Source: Orobanche coerulescens
Taxonomy: Eukaryota > Streptophyta > Magnoliopsida > Lamiales > Orobanchaceae
Length of the DNA stretch: 64,000 bases
Direction: 5' to 3'
Assembly (NCBI GenBank): GCA_033398695.1
Contig: JAWKAU010000037.1
Span: 62,001 to 126,000, forward strand
Each line of letters begins with the position of its first letter. Position 1 is the stretch's first letter. The notes under the pieces were generated by a model. That model was not told the origin of the DNA. It did not search any database and worked only from the letters and a program-made list of their open reading frames with translations. This document shows positions 31,461-41,927 of this stretch, one piece after another. A program made the position numbers and the translations under genes.

Positions 31461-33974
31461 ATGGAACTTCACATGGAAACGGACGTTGAGGCCATTCGTA
31501 CGGGGATTGCACCCGCGGAACTCGAGGAGCTCTTCAACGAGGCCGAAGTGGCGAGAACGGAGGCGTCGGCGGAGCAGGGGGGCTCGCCGGTGGATGAAGA
31601 CGAACTGGTGCGGCTGTCTTGGGAACGGGATAGCGTATTCGGCCCCGCCTATATGGCTTTCGCTAAGCTTATGGAGGGGATCGTCGGACCCTGTCCAGAA
31701 TTTGATTTCGAAGTGTATTTCGCCGCTCATCCCTACGAACACGTGAAGCAGACGGCGTTCCGGGCCGCTTAATCGTCTCAGTGGACTCTTGGTCAGATCC
31801 GGAGTTTGGTGACCCGGAAAGACTTGAGACGCTGGAGGGCGAAATATCACATTCTTTCTGATGTTTCATTGCACGTGCCCTCAGAAAACGAACGTGCCGA
31901 TCAACCTCCCGAGGGTCTGGTTGCGGTTAATGAGATGATTATGGAGGCCAGCTTGCGGTCCCCCTTGCCGTTCACCGTATCCTATTTGTTGATTGCCTGG
32001 AATTTGGCGCCGCTTAAACTGACACCGAATGCTTGGCTACAGATCATCTGTACTCTGACACTTTTCGGCGGTCACCGGTTGTTCCGTCTCCTTTCTGCGA
32101 TGGAAATGAACTATCTCTTCAAACTGGCTGCGCAGAAAGGGTTGGTCGGCGGTAATCACATTCAAGGTTGAATGGGAAGAGTGGTTCTTGGAGTGCCGAA
32201 CAAGACCCGGGGCGACCTGGCTAAATGGTGCTGGGTCGGCGGAGCGTGGAGGTCGGCATCGAGTGATAGGCCGGAGGAAGAGTTGGAGGTTCCCACCAAT
32301 TTTCGGGAGAGGAATCCGAGTAAGGGTTTTAACTCTCCCTTTGATCGGATATGTCTTGGACTGATCTAATTTTGTTTCCTTTTTGCAGGATCCCTTGTTC
32401 CAGCGATCGGCGATATCCCCTTTGATTTCTTGATCGTTTGGGAGCGAATTCGTGCCTTGCCGGATTCCTACATAGACGTTCGCTCACTCGATCACGAACT
32501 TCATCGGTTAGGGGCTCGATTGTTTCGCTTCCCACGTCATCTGAAAGTTCCAGGTATAAATTTTACTTCTTCTTCCTTGCTTGACGATCGTTTGATTGAA
32601 AGAGGTGTTTAACTTGTCTGAATTTTTTCTTTGGCAGAGATTCATTTTCGCCGCTTCGCCCAGCCACCGCAAGAGATCGCAATGTCTAACCCTGGTCTCA
32701 TCGGTCATCTTCATCAGGGAAAGAAGAAGGGTCGCGTTCCTGCGACGACGTCTCGCCCCGTCCCTACGGTGAGGCCCGCTGTGGCGCCGGTCGCCGAGCC
32801 GGAAATTTAGGAGGAGGAACACCTCCAGCGCACCCGCAAGAGGCGGAGGCCGGAGGGTTCCCTGCCGCCAGCTGAGGCGGACGTATCCATCTTGGAGCCG
32901 TCGCTTGCCGCTCCACCTCTCTCTGTTGTTCCGATGGTGGAGGGGTCTGGCTCCAGGCCCTCGGCCGGCTTCTTGAAGGCTGTGGTGATCGCCGAAGCAC
33001 CTTGGGGCAAACCCTATTTTGGCCGCGACCCCGAGTTGGTCAACAGGTAAGACCGGTTGGATCTTTCCGAGTTAGGAAATTTGTGTAAGGTATATACTAA
33101 CTCCTTTGTTTCTTTTTGTTTGTGTCACAGGGTCCGTCTTGCTGATCCGGACGTCTCGCCGATGGTGCTGGATTTCCTGGCGAGCAAACCTCTGCAGAAG
33201 TCCCTTGATGTTCCTTCTTACGTCTCCAAGGCCATCGCCTCTCTGCATAAGGCTTGGACGACCGACCTCGACACGATTGCTCATCGGCGGTCTGGAGATG
33301 CCATGCAGGCGACCATTGCCCTGACTCTCAAGGCGGCGACGATGGCCCTCCAAGCCGCCAAGGATTATGAGGGGCGACCCTCTAATGCTCGCCTCCATCA
33401 AGATCTTGAGGTCGCTCGGATCCAGAATGCCGACTTCGCCAATCGGATAGCGGCCATGGAGAAGGAATACTTAGAGACGAGCAAACCAGCTAAGCAGGAT
33501 ATCGACCGGATGAAGCAGGAGCTGAGCCGCTCCAAGAAAGTGACCGATCGGTTCCGCGACCAGGAGAAGGAAGCTTGTCGGATGCATGTGGCCTCGCAGG
33601 AGGAGGAAACCGGGCTGAAGGCGACGGTGGATTGGCTCAACAGCGAGCTGGAGAAGGCAAAGGGAGAGCTTGAGAAGGCTAAGGGAGAAATGGCCGCCAA
33701 GGTGGTCGAGCTAGTGGAAGCTGAGAAGACGACCGTGGAGTTGAGAGGGCTGCTAAAGGCGATCGAGACCGATCCCTACCTCAATGTGGCACTCGTCGGC
33801 GAGTTCGCCTATTATGTGGCCTACGCCAACGCTGTCCGAGCCGCCAAAAAGGTAGGGATCGAGATCGGTCCTATGATGGAGAGCTTCAAGGCCTATGCAC
33901 TCGAGCACCCTTTGCATCCGGAGTTTTCCCTGCCGATCCTTGACCTCGTCGACTTGGGGATCGACTTGAGTTAG
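31461..33974 (+). pseudogene. Antisense spliced gene of the Tat element (gypsy-type transposon aORF family)
   Basis: There are four exons by sequence: 31461-32319, 32389-32553, 32638-33046 and 33131-33974, with GT/AG introns of 69-84 bp (GTAAGG..TTTGCAG, GTATAA..TTGGCAG, GTAAGA..GTCACAG). Exon 1 has an acidic start (METDVEAIR, ELEELFNEAEVARTEAS), then LRSPLPFTVSYLLIAWNLAPLKLTPNAW, shown here only for orientation; that part resembles the PF04195-type putative gypsy transposon domain. Exon 4 (305 codons) has a central coiled coil (about residues 115-230, with an ELEKAKGELEKAKGE repeat). Antisense ORFs of this kind are known from Tat elements such as Retand and Grande; their function is unknown. 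Exon 1 carries two in-frame stops (31770-31772 and 32169-32171), so this copy is broken unless read differently. Confidence 0.7.
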
Positions 33975-35156
33975 TATCCTTTTCTGGATAAACTCATTTA
34001 TCCTGAGGTCGATGGGGGAGCGCGTGCCGATCCGCCACCTAGGGGCGAAGACTAGCCGGAGGGACCCTGAGAGATTTCTTTGTCTTCCTTTACTTATAAC
34101 TTTTTGCTTTTTCTTTGTATTGCCTTCGCGCTTTGTATTGTACGAACTCCTTGATAATGAATAAAATACTCCTTTTTTCGCACCTGTTTCTTTTTATGTA
34201 CAATCGCCTTTGAATGTTTTCATGCGAATTTTTACAAGTGTGTGTATGATTGCTTCCGATGTCTTGTTCGCCCGATCGATTATTTGAATGTTGAATGTAT
34301 TGACATGTTTGGAAATTCTTACTTGTAAATATTGTTGAACAATTCCGATCGTCCTGCATGTGTTTGAACGAAGCCGATCGGGTACGGTTCCATTTAGGAT
34401 TAGCTCCCCTCCTTTGCCCCCTTGTTTTTGTTTACTTATTGTAAGCAAGGGAACAAAAATAGTATGTCTGGTGAGCTATCTTCAGTTTTGCCGATTTTGA
34501 GGAACCGTGCACGGTCGCGGAGTTCAATGGACCGACCTCCACAACCATGTCTTTGTGTGCGAGGGATATTACCGCGACTCACTTTATTGTGAGGGTCCTC
34601 TGTTAGGCTGCGCCCGCCTTGTATTTAAACGAAAGGTGGGCGGTCTTGGTCTGGAGAAGTCCTTGCACGGGGCATCGTCGGTTTATTCGACTCCACGTCC
34701 GTGGCTTTGTTAGCACTTTTCTACCTCGGGTCGGCATGTTAGATGGCGGCCCTCGACGGTATACGTTGTGAAGGGGTAGGGACGCGCCACCTTGTCCGGA
34801 TACATCATGTTAGATGATATACCTTGAGGGCGTGCGAATGTGTCCACAGATTAGTTTGGAGGGTCCTTCGGCTACGCCGGCCTCGTATTTAAACAAAGGG
34901 CGGGCGATCTCAGCCCAAAGAAACCTTGCATGAGTGAAGTTGTCGGTTCCATCGACCTCCAGGACCATGGCTGCATTGTTTCTACCTCGGATCGCCATGT
35001 TTGAACGACGATCCTCGACGATATACGATATGCCTGGTGGGGCAATCGCTAGAATAGATGGGATAGGAAGAAATCTCATTGTATTCTTTGTACATTGGGT
35101 AGTTGAAACTGAATACAAAGTTTTCACTGGTAGTACTTCTTCAAATGTACGGCGTT
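33975..35156. other. Tat spacer between convergent antisense gene and integrase
   Basis: Non-coding. Two related blocks, about 34500-34740 and 34850-35030, share GAGGGTCCT, CCTCGTATTTAAAC, GGGCGG and CCATGTTT-type phrases in similar order, so this is a diverged duplication. AATAAAAT at about 34160 is a candidate poly(A) signal for the antisense gene. Confidence 0.55.
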
Positions 35157-36180
35157 TTAGGAATATTGATCCGGAGTACCGTCAGGGTGTTCAATTTCGT
35201 AGACTCCCTTAGTTAGCCATTTAGATATCCTGAAGGGGCCTTCCCAATTTGGGCCAAAACCTCCTTTGTGGGTTTGCATCTTTTTGAGGACGAGATCGCC
35301 CACTTGAAACCGTCTTTCCTTGACCTTCGAATTGAAGAACTTCTCGGATCTCCTTTTGTGGATTGTGTTCTTCATTTCTGAGGTCAGTCGTCGTTCTTTG
35401 AGCATGTCAAGGTCGATCCGCCGGGCCACATCATTGTCTGTCGTCATCTCTTGTTCGGTTCGATGGCTAAGGACGGCAATCTCCGAGGGAATCACCGCTT
35501 CTATCCCAAAGGCGAGGGCGAATGGGGTTTCGCCAGTTGAATTACGGGTCGTCGTTCGATAAGACCACAAAACGTCTGGGAGCTCGCTCGCCCATCGTCC
35601 TTGCCTGGACTCGAGTCGCGTTTTAATCGTGTGTTTGAGGATTTTATTTACGGCTTCTACCTGCCCGTTCGTCTGAGGGTGGTAGGAAGCCGAGAACAAC
35701 TTCTTGATTCCCCACTTCTCACAGAATTGCATGACTTCTAGACCGTCGAACTGCTTTCCGTTGTCGGAGATGATGGCCGGGGGCAGACCGAATCGGCATA
35801 TGATGTTTTTCCAAATGAACTTGATTACTTGCTCTTGGCCGATCTTATTGAGTGATTCGGCTTCAGCCCATTTTGTGAAATAATCGACCCCTACGATGGC
35901 AAACTTACAGCCCCCTGGCGCCGTCGGCAAGGGACCTATAAGGTCGATGCCCCATTGGGCGAAAGGCCATGGGCTGACATTGAAGTGAGCTGCTCGAGGG
36001 AGAGTTTGATGTTTGGTCCCATTACTTGACACCTATGACACGATCTGGCATAGGCGATCGCATCCTTCTGAAGTGACGGCCAGAAAAAACCTTGCCTGGT
36101 TGTTTTATGGATGAGAGCTCGCCCGCCAGCATGGTTTCCGCAGATTCCATCATGGAACTCGGCTAAAACAAGCCGACCTT
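35157..36180 (-). pseudogene. Tat integrase
   Basis: Integrase would insert the cDNA. Read on the minus strand, the zinc-binding end (ARSCHRCQ) lies at about 36045-36070, followed by the catalytic core in ORF 36032-35157. There WGIDLIGP (D30 of that ORF), IISDNGKQF (D90) and QTNGQVEAVN (E126) give the D,D-35-E triad intact. The C-terminal part has the GPF/Y-like element GPNWEGPFRISK. The ORF ends TPDQYS. A frame change separates the zinc-binding part from the core, and upstream stops interrupt the polyprotein, so it is unlikely to be expressed whole. No chromodomain is seen, as expected for Tat. Confidence 0.9.
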
Positions 36181-37298
36181 ACTCCGGTGTAATACACTTG
36201 AGGAGGGGAAGGCTGAAAGCTCGCTTGTAAAGCCGGTCGTCCAAGGGTGTATCTGGTCGCACGGAGCCGGAGTTGGCGAGCTTTGATACGGTCGTCGGGG
36301 ACCGTCCTGTCCTTTAAGTATTTGATGAACGGAGTCATCCAGTTCTCCTCGGCAACGGCAACTGTGGTAACCAGGTTTCTGTCGATCGCCGGCCTTGCTG
36401 ATTTTGTGATTTGGATATTAGAGAAATCGGCTGCCCCATCCGATGATGCTATCTTGGATAGGGCATCGGCCTGGGAGTTGTGCTCTCTCGGAACTTGTTC
36501 GATTAGCACTTCCTCAAATTTTGTGCACATTTCGGCGACCAATTCCTGGAATTTGACCATCTGTTCGCCGCGCGCCTCATATTCTCCCTTGACTTAGTTC
36601 ACGACCAAGAGGGAGTCCATGAAGATATGGAGGCGACGAACATCTAGGGCGAGGGCTAGATCGAGCCCGCCTACCAAGGGTTCGTATTCGGCTTCATTAT
36701 TGGTCGCACGAAACCCGAAACGCACTGCATTTGTTAAACTTTGTCCGTCGGGGCTAATGAGGAAAATTCCTGCCCCAGCTCGCGAGTTAGTCGCCGAGCC
36801 ATCCACGTACAACTTCCAGGCAGGATGGCCGATCTTGGTCGGACTGTGAGGGAATGTTAATTCCACCACGAAGTCTGCCAGAGCCTGGCCCTTGATCGCC
36901 ATGCGAGGAGAGTATGTGATACCGTATTGGGCGATCTCCAGTGACCACTTGAGGAGTCGCCCGTTGGTGTCCGGTCGGTGTAGAACTGGCCTTAGAGGGA
37001 GAGTTGCCAGAACCTCCACTTGATGTTCGAAGAAGTAGGCCCTTAGCTTGCGAACACTCATGACAAGAGCGTAGGCGATCTTCTCCAGAGGTGTATAATG
37101 TGTTTTTGCATCATGGAGCGCTTGACTAACGTAGTAGATCTGAAAGTGGACTTGTCCCTCCGCTCGCACCAAAACAGCACTCAGTGCGACTTTCGAGGCT
37201 GCCAGGTAAAGAAATAGTTTCTTGCCGGGGATCGGCTTTGCCAGGATCTGGGGGTTAGATAGATATTCCTTGATTTTGGCTCTCCTTCGTCCATGCAA
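36150..37298 (-). pseudogene. Tat RNase H region with second (archaeal-type) RNase H
   Basis: ORF 37298-36594 contains the retroviral-type RNase H part (LFLYLAASKVALSAVLVR, YYVSQAL, YTPLEKIAYALV). This is followed by WKLYVDGSATNSRAGAG, NNEAEYEPLVGGL and FMDSLLVVN. After one stop, ORF 36560-36150 gives EQVPREHNSQADALSKIAS. The LYVDGS..E..DS..ADALS series is a separate RNase H fold. Dual RNase H is a described mark of Tat elements. The stop at about 36595 splits the second domain. Confidence 0.85.
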
Positions 37299-38154
37299 AC
37301 TTCTTGTTCTTTATGGTCGCGAAGAAAGGCTTGCTCTTATCGCCGAGCCGAGATATGAAACGGTTGAAGGCGGCTAGACAACCTGTGAGTCGTTGCACCT
37401 GCTTGACATTCCGTGGCTCCTGCATGTCGAGGATCGCCTGAATCTTGGTGGGGTTCGCCTCGATCCCCCTTTGGCTCACGATGTGCCCCAGGAATTTTCC
37501 GGAGCCCACCCCGAAGTTGCATTTTTTGGGGTTCAGTTTCATGTTGAACTTCTCGAGGATGGCGAATGTCTCAGCGTGGTCATTGAGGTGGTCTTCCTTC
37601 TTGAGCCTTTTGACCACGATGTCGTCAATGTAGACCTCCATGGTTTTGCCGATCTGATTGGCGAACATTCCGTTGACTAGACACTGGTAGGTTGCCCCCG
37701 CATTTTTCAAGCTGAACGGCATTCAGACCCAAAAGTATATGTCCTTTTCCGTGTAGAAAGATGTGTGCTTTATGTCTTTCTCCGCCATTGGGATTTTATG
37801 GTATCCGGCGAAGGCATCCATGAACGACATCATTTCGCAGCCTGCAGTACTATCGACCAAGTGATCAATATGAGGCATCGGAAAGTGGTCTTTTGGACAT
37901 GCCGCGTTGAGGTCGGTGAAGTCGATGCATAACCTCCAGGAGCCGTTTGGCTTTTTGACGAGCACCGCGTTGGCGACCCACTGTGGTTCGTCTGTAGCTA
38001 CTCCGATTAGTTTGTTGTTGAGTAGCTTTTTGACCTCTATGTCGAGCGCTGCATACTTCTCAGGACCGAATTTCCTACGTTTCTGGTGAACAGGCTTCCT
38101 TGCCGGGTCGATCTTTAGATAGTCGCAAGCGTATTCAGGACTTATGCCAACCAT
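37255..38154 (-). pseudogene. Tat reverse transcriptase
   Basis: ORF 38154-37723 has CIDFTDLNAACPKDHFPMP and FMDAFAGYHKIPM. A stop follows FWV at about 37723, then ORF 37722-37255 has MPFSLKNAGATYQ and the catalytic VYIDDIVVK, KCNFGVGSGKFLGHIVS and QRLTGCLAAFNRFIS. The order and motifs are those of Ty3/gypsy RT. The usual MPFGLKNAGATYQ is MPFSLKNAG here. A frame change near 37290 separates it from RNase H. Confidence 0.9.
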
Positions 38155-38244
38155 ATCTTGATGCGACCAAGCAAAGACTCCGATGTTCTTACGTAGTAAA
38201 TTGATCAGATCCTCTTTTAATTCGCGATCTATGCTTGCGCCGAT

Positions 38245-39324
38245 CTATACTTCCCGCTCCGGGCGAGCCGGATCTATCGTTATACTCTCCAACTCTTCAA
38301 CGGGGACGGTTGTCTCTCGTTTGGAATGATTTCCAGACTCGACCCTTAGATCGATGTCGAGACTTGGCTCGAAACCGATCATTGGATCGATGTCGTCCGT
38401 TAATCGATGTGAGATGGCGTCCTCCGAGTCGGGTTGGTATGATGTGCTTGGCCCGTCGATCTCCATGGGTTGATTGTCGATCGTTTCAATGTTACACATA
38501 GCATGGGAGGTATTGAAAGAAGTTACGACATAGGAGTAATTCAAGCATTTCTTTGCCATTAGCTGATCTCCTTTTATAGTACCGACTGTCCCATCGGCAG
38601 TGGGGAATTTGATACAGTAAAAGAAAGATGATGCTACCGCCTCAAAGGTCTCTAGAAATGGACGACCTAGGAACCCATTATAGATGTTGGGCCTATCTAT
38701 GATTACAAAATTTAGGTTCCTAGTAATCCTAACCTTGGTATCGTAAAAGCATATTAGCTCGACAAAGAGCTTGATCCTTCCATAGGCTTGGACTGTGCTG
38801 TCGCCGAATCCTTGAAGCACGGTCTCGAATGGCTTAATGAACTTGGTCAGGTTGCCGAGCTGGTCAAGAGCGGATTTGAATATGATGTTGCAGAAGCTCC
38901 CATTGTCAACCAGCACTCGATCGACCATCTTCCCAAGGATACACGCGGAGATCACCAAGGCATCCTCTTTGGGGCACTGCACTCCCTCTCTATCACTGTT
39001 GGAGAAATTGATGAGCGCGTCTTTAGAGATGGTCGGCTCTGGGGGTACCACGACATGGACCCCGGCGAATGCCCTCAGTTCGGCCTTCCTCTTTCTATTC
39101 GACAGAGTGGAAACCGGGGAAAGGCCTCCGAGGTTTCCGCCTCCTGCCTGAAGCATATTAATCCGACCACGAGGGTTGATCGGAGGGATCGATTCATCAG
39201 AGTACTCCGGCTCGTTCTGCTCGATCCTTGCGACCAGATTGAGAGGGATCCCATCGCTTTGTCGGCGCTCGCGCCCTCCGGCCCTCTCTGATCGGGGCTC
39301 TGGCCTGGTGACCAAGTTATCCAA
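38245..39324 (-). pseudogene. Tat protease region
   Basis: The aspartic protease motif is RVLVDNGSFCNIIF (DNGS in place of the usual DTGS/DGGS), near 38885-38925. Upstream is a linker rich in charged residues (PEPRSERAGGRERRQSDG). The domain is followed by FYDTKVRITRNLNFVIIDRPNIYNGFLGRPFL, part of the known protease fold end (D..YN.(I/F)LGR), quoted for recognition. A stop after EREV (about 38245) divides it from RT. Confidence 0.8.
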
Positions 39325-39372
39325 TTTGCCTTCCTCAAACAGTCGCCATAGTTGTCTGAGGAGGTCGCGGCA

Positions 39373-40347
39373 TTAGCTGGTGTTGTGGCCGGGATTTTTG
39401 TGGTAGGCACAAAATTTGTTGCGGTCTAGGTGACCGTTGTCCATTATCAACTTTGGTTTGTTGAGCCATTCGCGTCCCTTGATGGCATTAAAGATGTGGG
39501 CCGAAGATAGATTTAGGTTGCGTAGGAGGTGAACTTCCACATCCTCGAAGGCTTTGAACTCACCAGGCGGCTTTGCGACCGCCTTTCTAGGCTTGGAGAC
39601 CGCCTTCTTCTGGATGTGGGATGGTGCCTTCCCTTCTCCGGCAGATCCCTCGCCTAAGCGGAGGTTGAGCATCCTCTGCCTGGCCAAGAAATCAGCGGCC
39701 CTGACGCGGAAGACCGTGTAGGTTGGGGGGATATCCTTTGTGAGGTGCCTGAACATGGGCGAGTGGCCATGGAATCCCCCCAGGACCGAGTGGAGAGCGA
39801 GCTCGTCGCTAATAGGCTCGCCGGTGAGGACTATTTCGTCCACCCGGTCAATGTAGTCTTCATCGGGCTCATCCTTCCCCTGCCTGATTTTTATCATGCG
39901 GTGGGGGCCTTCCGACCGAGCAACTTTGGCGGCGAAATACAACGTGAAGTCGTTCGCCAGCTTTTCGAAACAATCGATCGAGTGAGGCAGTAGTGAGATG
40001 TACCACATATGGGCGAGGTCGCCCAATGTCAATGGGAACATTCGGCATTTCGTCGCATCTGATGCTCCGCATACGGTCATGTAAATCCGGAATTTTCTCA
40101 AGTGGGTCTCCAGATCCGATCTCCCCTCATATAGAGGTGTTTGTGGGGGAGCGATCTTTGGTTGAACTGGGGCGATCTCGATCTGGACCGAGAGTGGTTC
40201 ACTTGGTCCGGCGATCGATCTCCTAGCGCCTGCCCCAGTTTCCAGGAGCGCCTTCATCTCGTCGAGCTGGCGCTGCATGGCGGCCATCGCCGTCGCCTGA
40301 CTGCTCGCTGATTGGCTCCCGGAGCGAGAGCCAAGGCGATCGTGCAC
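39373..40347 (-). pseudogene. Tat gag, core part
   Basis: The gag domain includes YEGRSDLETHLRKFRIYMTV, TLGDLAHMWYISLLPHSIDC, FEKLANDFTLYFAA, IRQGKDEPDEDYIDR and FRVRAADFLARQR, all typical for Tat gag. It ends FCAYHKNPGHNTS, stop, CRDL. The stop (TAA, about 39373) replaces the codon before the last Cys of the C-X2-H-X4-H-X4-C-like motif, probably CAA to TAA. Translation would stop before protease. Confidence 0.88.
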
Positions 40348-40899
40348 TGATCCCCTGGCCCCATGGTGAATGATGAGTTCTCTGCCAGCGGGTTCATTTC
40401 TTGGGCGAGTGGGGGCCCGCTGACTGGCTTGTCTTCTGGGAGTCGGATATGCCGAACTCCTGGTAAAGGATTCGGATTTCGATGTCTCCTGGCTGGGGCC
40501 TGAGTGCCCGGGTCGCCATGAGGGATCGCTTCCTAGGTGGCTGAAGACGGAATCATCCCGCCTAACGAGAGCTTTCTCCTGCGGCTCGGGGCTTTCCGTC
40601 GATTTCTAAACATATATCCCCTTGAGCTTCCGCTTGCCTGCCCGGTGGATGGCTGACGGAGTGATGGTGGGCGAGTCGCATGCCCTCCATCGCTCCCTGA
40701 GGATGGCTATAGCCTCCTCAATCTGTTCCGCGGTCTGGAACTGATCGAGTGAGAGGTTAGGACCGTCCCTCGGGGGCGGGAGTGAGAGCCTTGCGTCGCC
40801 GTGGTCACCTTCCGCCGTGGGCTGGGATTTGGTCCGGGCCAGAATGAGATTTCCGGCAGATCGCAGGGTGGCTCTCTTGGAGGTCGTTGCAGATGTCAT
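40348..40899 (-). pseudogene. Tat gag, N-terminal part
   Basis: The likely ATG is at 40899 (MTSATTSKRATLRSAG), about 110 bp inside the primer site. The frame closes at 40606 after KLKGIYV. 40348-40605 encodes a further Ser/Arg-rich stretch before the frame of the gag core opens. It has low complexity and no named domain. Confidence 0.65.
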
Positions 40900-41006
40900 T
40901 TTTCTGAAGGCTTTTCTTTTGAAGAATAGTGAGTGTTCTTTAAGTATATGTCCGGAGAACAGTGAGTGTTCTTCGAGACGGTAGGAATAAAAATGAAGGT
41001 TAGATT

Positions 41007-41024
41007 GCCCTCCTTCTAGCGCCA
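41007..41024 (-). other. Tat primer binding site (non-Met)
   Basis: On the minus strand TGGCGCTAGAAGGAGGGC starts 2 bp from the 5' LTR. It is not the initiator-Met sequence used by the other elements in the window. I do not assign the tRNA. Confidence 0.75.
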
Positions 41025-41026
41025 AT

Positions 41027-41908
41027 TGTTGTTACCCAAATTATTATCCGGAGATAACATTGCTGGAATAATCGAGTAACAAACAAATGCGAGAACACTT
41101 CCGTGAGAAAATAAATAACACAAGATTTGTCGGGGTTGTTAATCCCGTGCTTGAATGCTCTCGCGAGATGTTATTAATAAGTATACTGTTGAGTACAAAT
41201 ATTAATGTTAGAATCTATTACAATGAGTGTAAAGACTTCTAGTTATCTAAGCTGTAGAGCGTGTAGATTGCCGGAAGAACCAGATATGAAGCTCTGTGAG
41301 TTCTTGCTATTGATGTTCAGTGTATGAGAATGTATCTCTCTCTGTATATCTTTCACTGTATTCACAATGATGTGATCCTCCTTTTGCTGCCGTGTTATGA
41401 GCCTCCTATTTATAGGAGACTAGGTTGCTGGGACCTCTCCGGCGATCGCGGGCGACCGCCGTTTTCTATATTATAATAAGATGGCCGATCGTCCCGTCAC
41501 GTGGGGCTGTTCCCTTAAAGTCTAGGGCTGCTGCTGGCGGCCAGCTGTGTGAGCCAATGGGAAGCCTGCATGCGTCCTGAGTCGCTGTCCGGGGAGGACC
41601 CACTTTGTACCTTTCGGCAGCCCTATCGGTAGGTAAGGTAGGTGACAGGCCAGGGTCAAAGGTCTTGTCTGTCGGTGCCTTTTGTGGATCTGCACGTGGG
41701 TCACCGTCCAAGATTCGGTCTTCAACGACTTTGACGGATGTTGGATTCATAAGTGGCACGAGACGATCGTCTCTGGTTGGACATCATAGACGATTGCCAG
41801 ATACCAAAAGACGATCGCCGTGGGTGCCGACTGCTGGGTGTCTGCCCAGAGTATGTCTTCTATGGTTGGCCCTCAGATCGTTATGCCGATCGCCATCGAG
41901 GCGTATTA
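41027..41908 (-). mobile_element. Tat element 5' LTR
   Basis: 882 bp, the same length as the 3' LTR. On its outer side, 14 bases (41909-41922, ATCGCCGCACAAAA) lie between the LTR end GTATTA and the target duplication CATTA; the 3' LTR has no counterpart. Confidence 0.9.
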
Positions 41909-41927
41909 ATCGCCGCACAAAACATTA

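Larger units (their letters stand above)
30013..41922 (-). mobile_element. Tat-lineage Ty3/gypsy element, complete, 11.9 kb
   Basis: Two 882-bp LTRs (30013-30894 and 41027-41908) flank gag-protease-RT-RNase H-integrase in minus orientation, and a spliced gene lies on the opposite strand between integrase and the 3' LTR. The 5-bp duplication CATTA borders it inside the Tekay LTR A. The Tat lineage is indicated by a second RNase H domain, an antisense ORF and a non-Met primer site. The LTRs differ at roughly 3 percent of positions by eye count. At least five in-frame stops or frame changes in the polyprotein make it non-autonomous now. Confidence 0.92.

Noticed and set aside
31060..32822. Minus-strand ORFs opposite the Tat antisense gene
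   Set aside because: They are antisense shadows of GC-rich exons; the plus strand has splice sites and coherent coding across exons.
34194..34448. Small ORFs between the Tat genes
   Set aside because: They are AT-rich, short, without motifs, and lie in the intergenic spacer.
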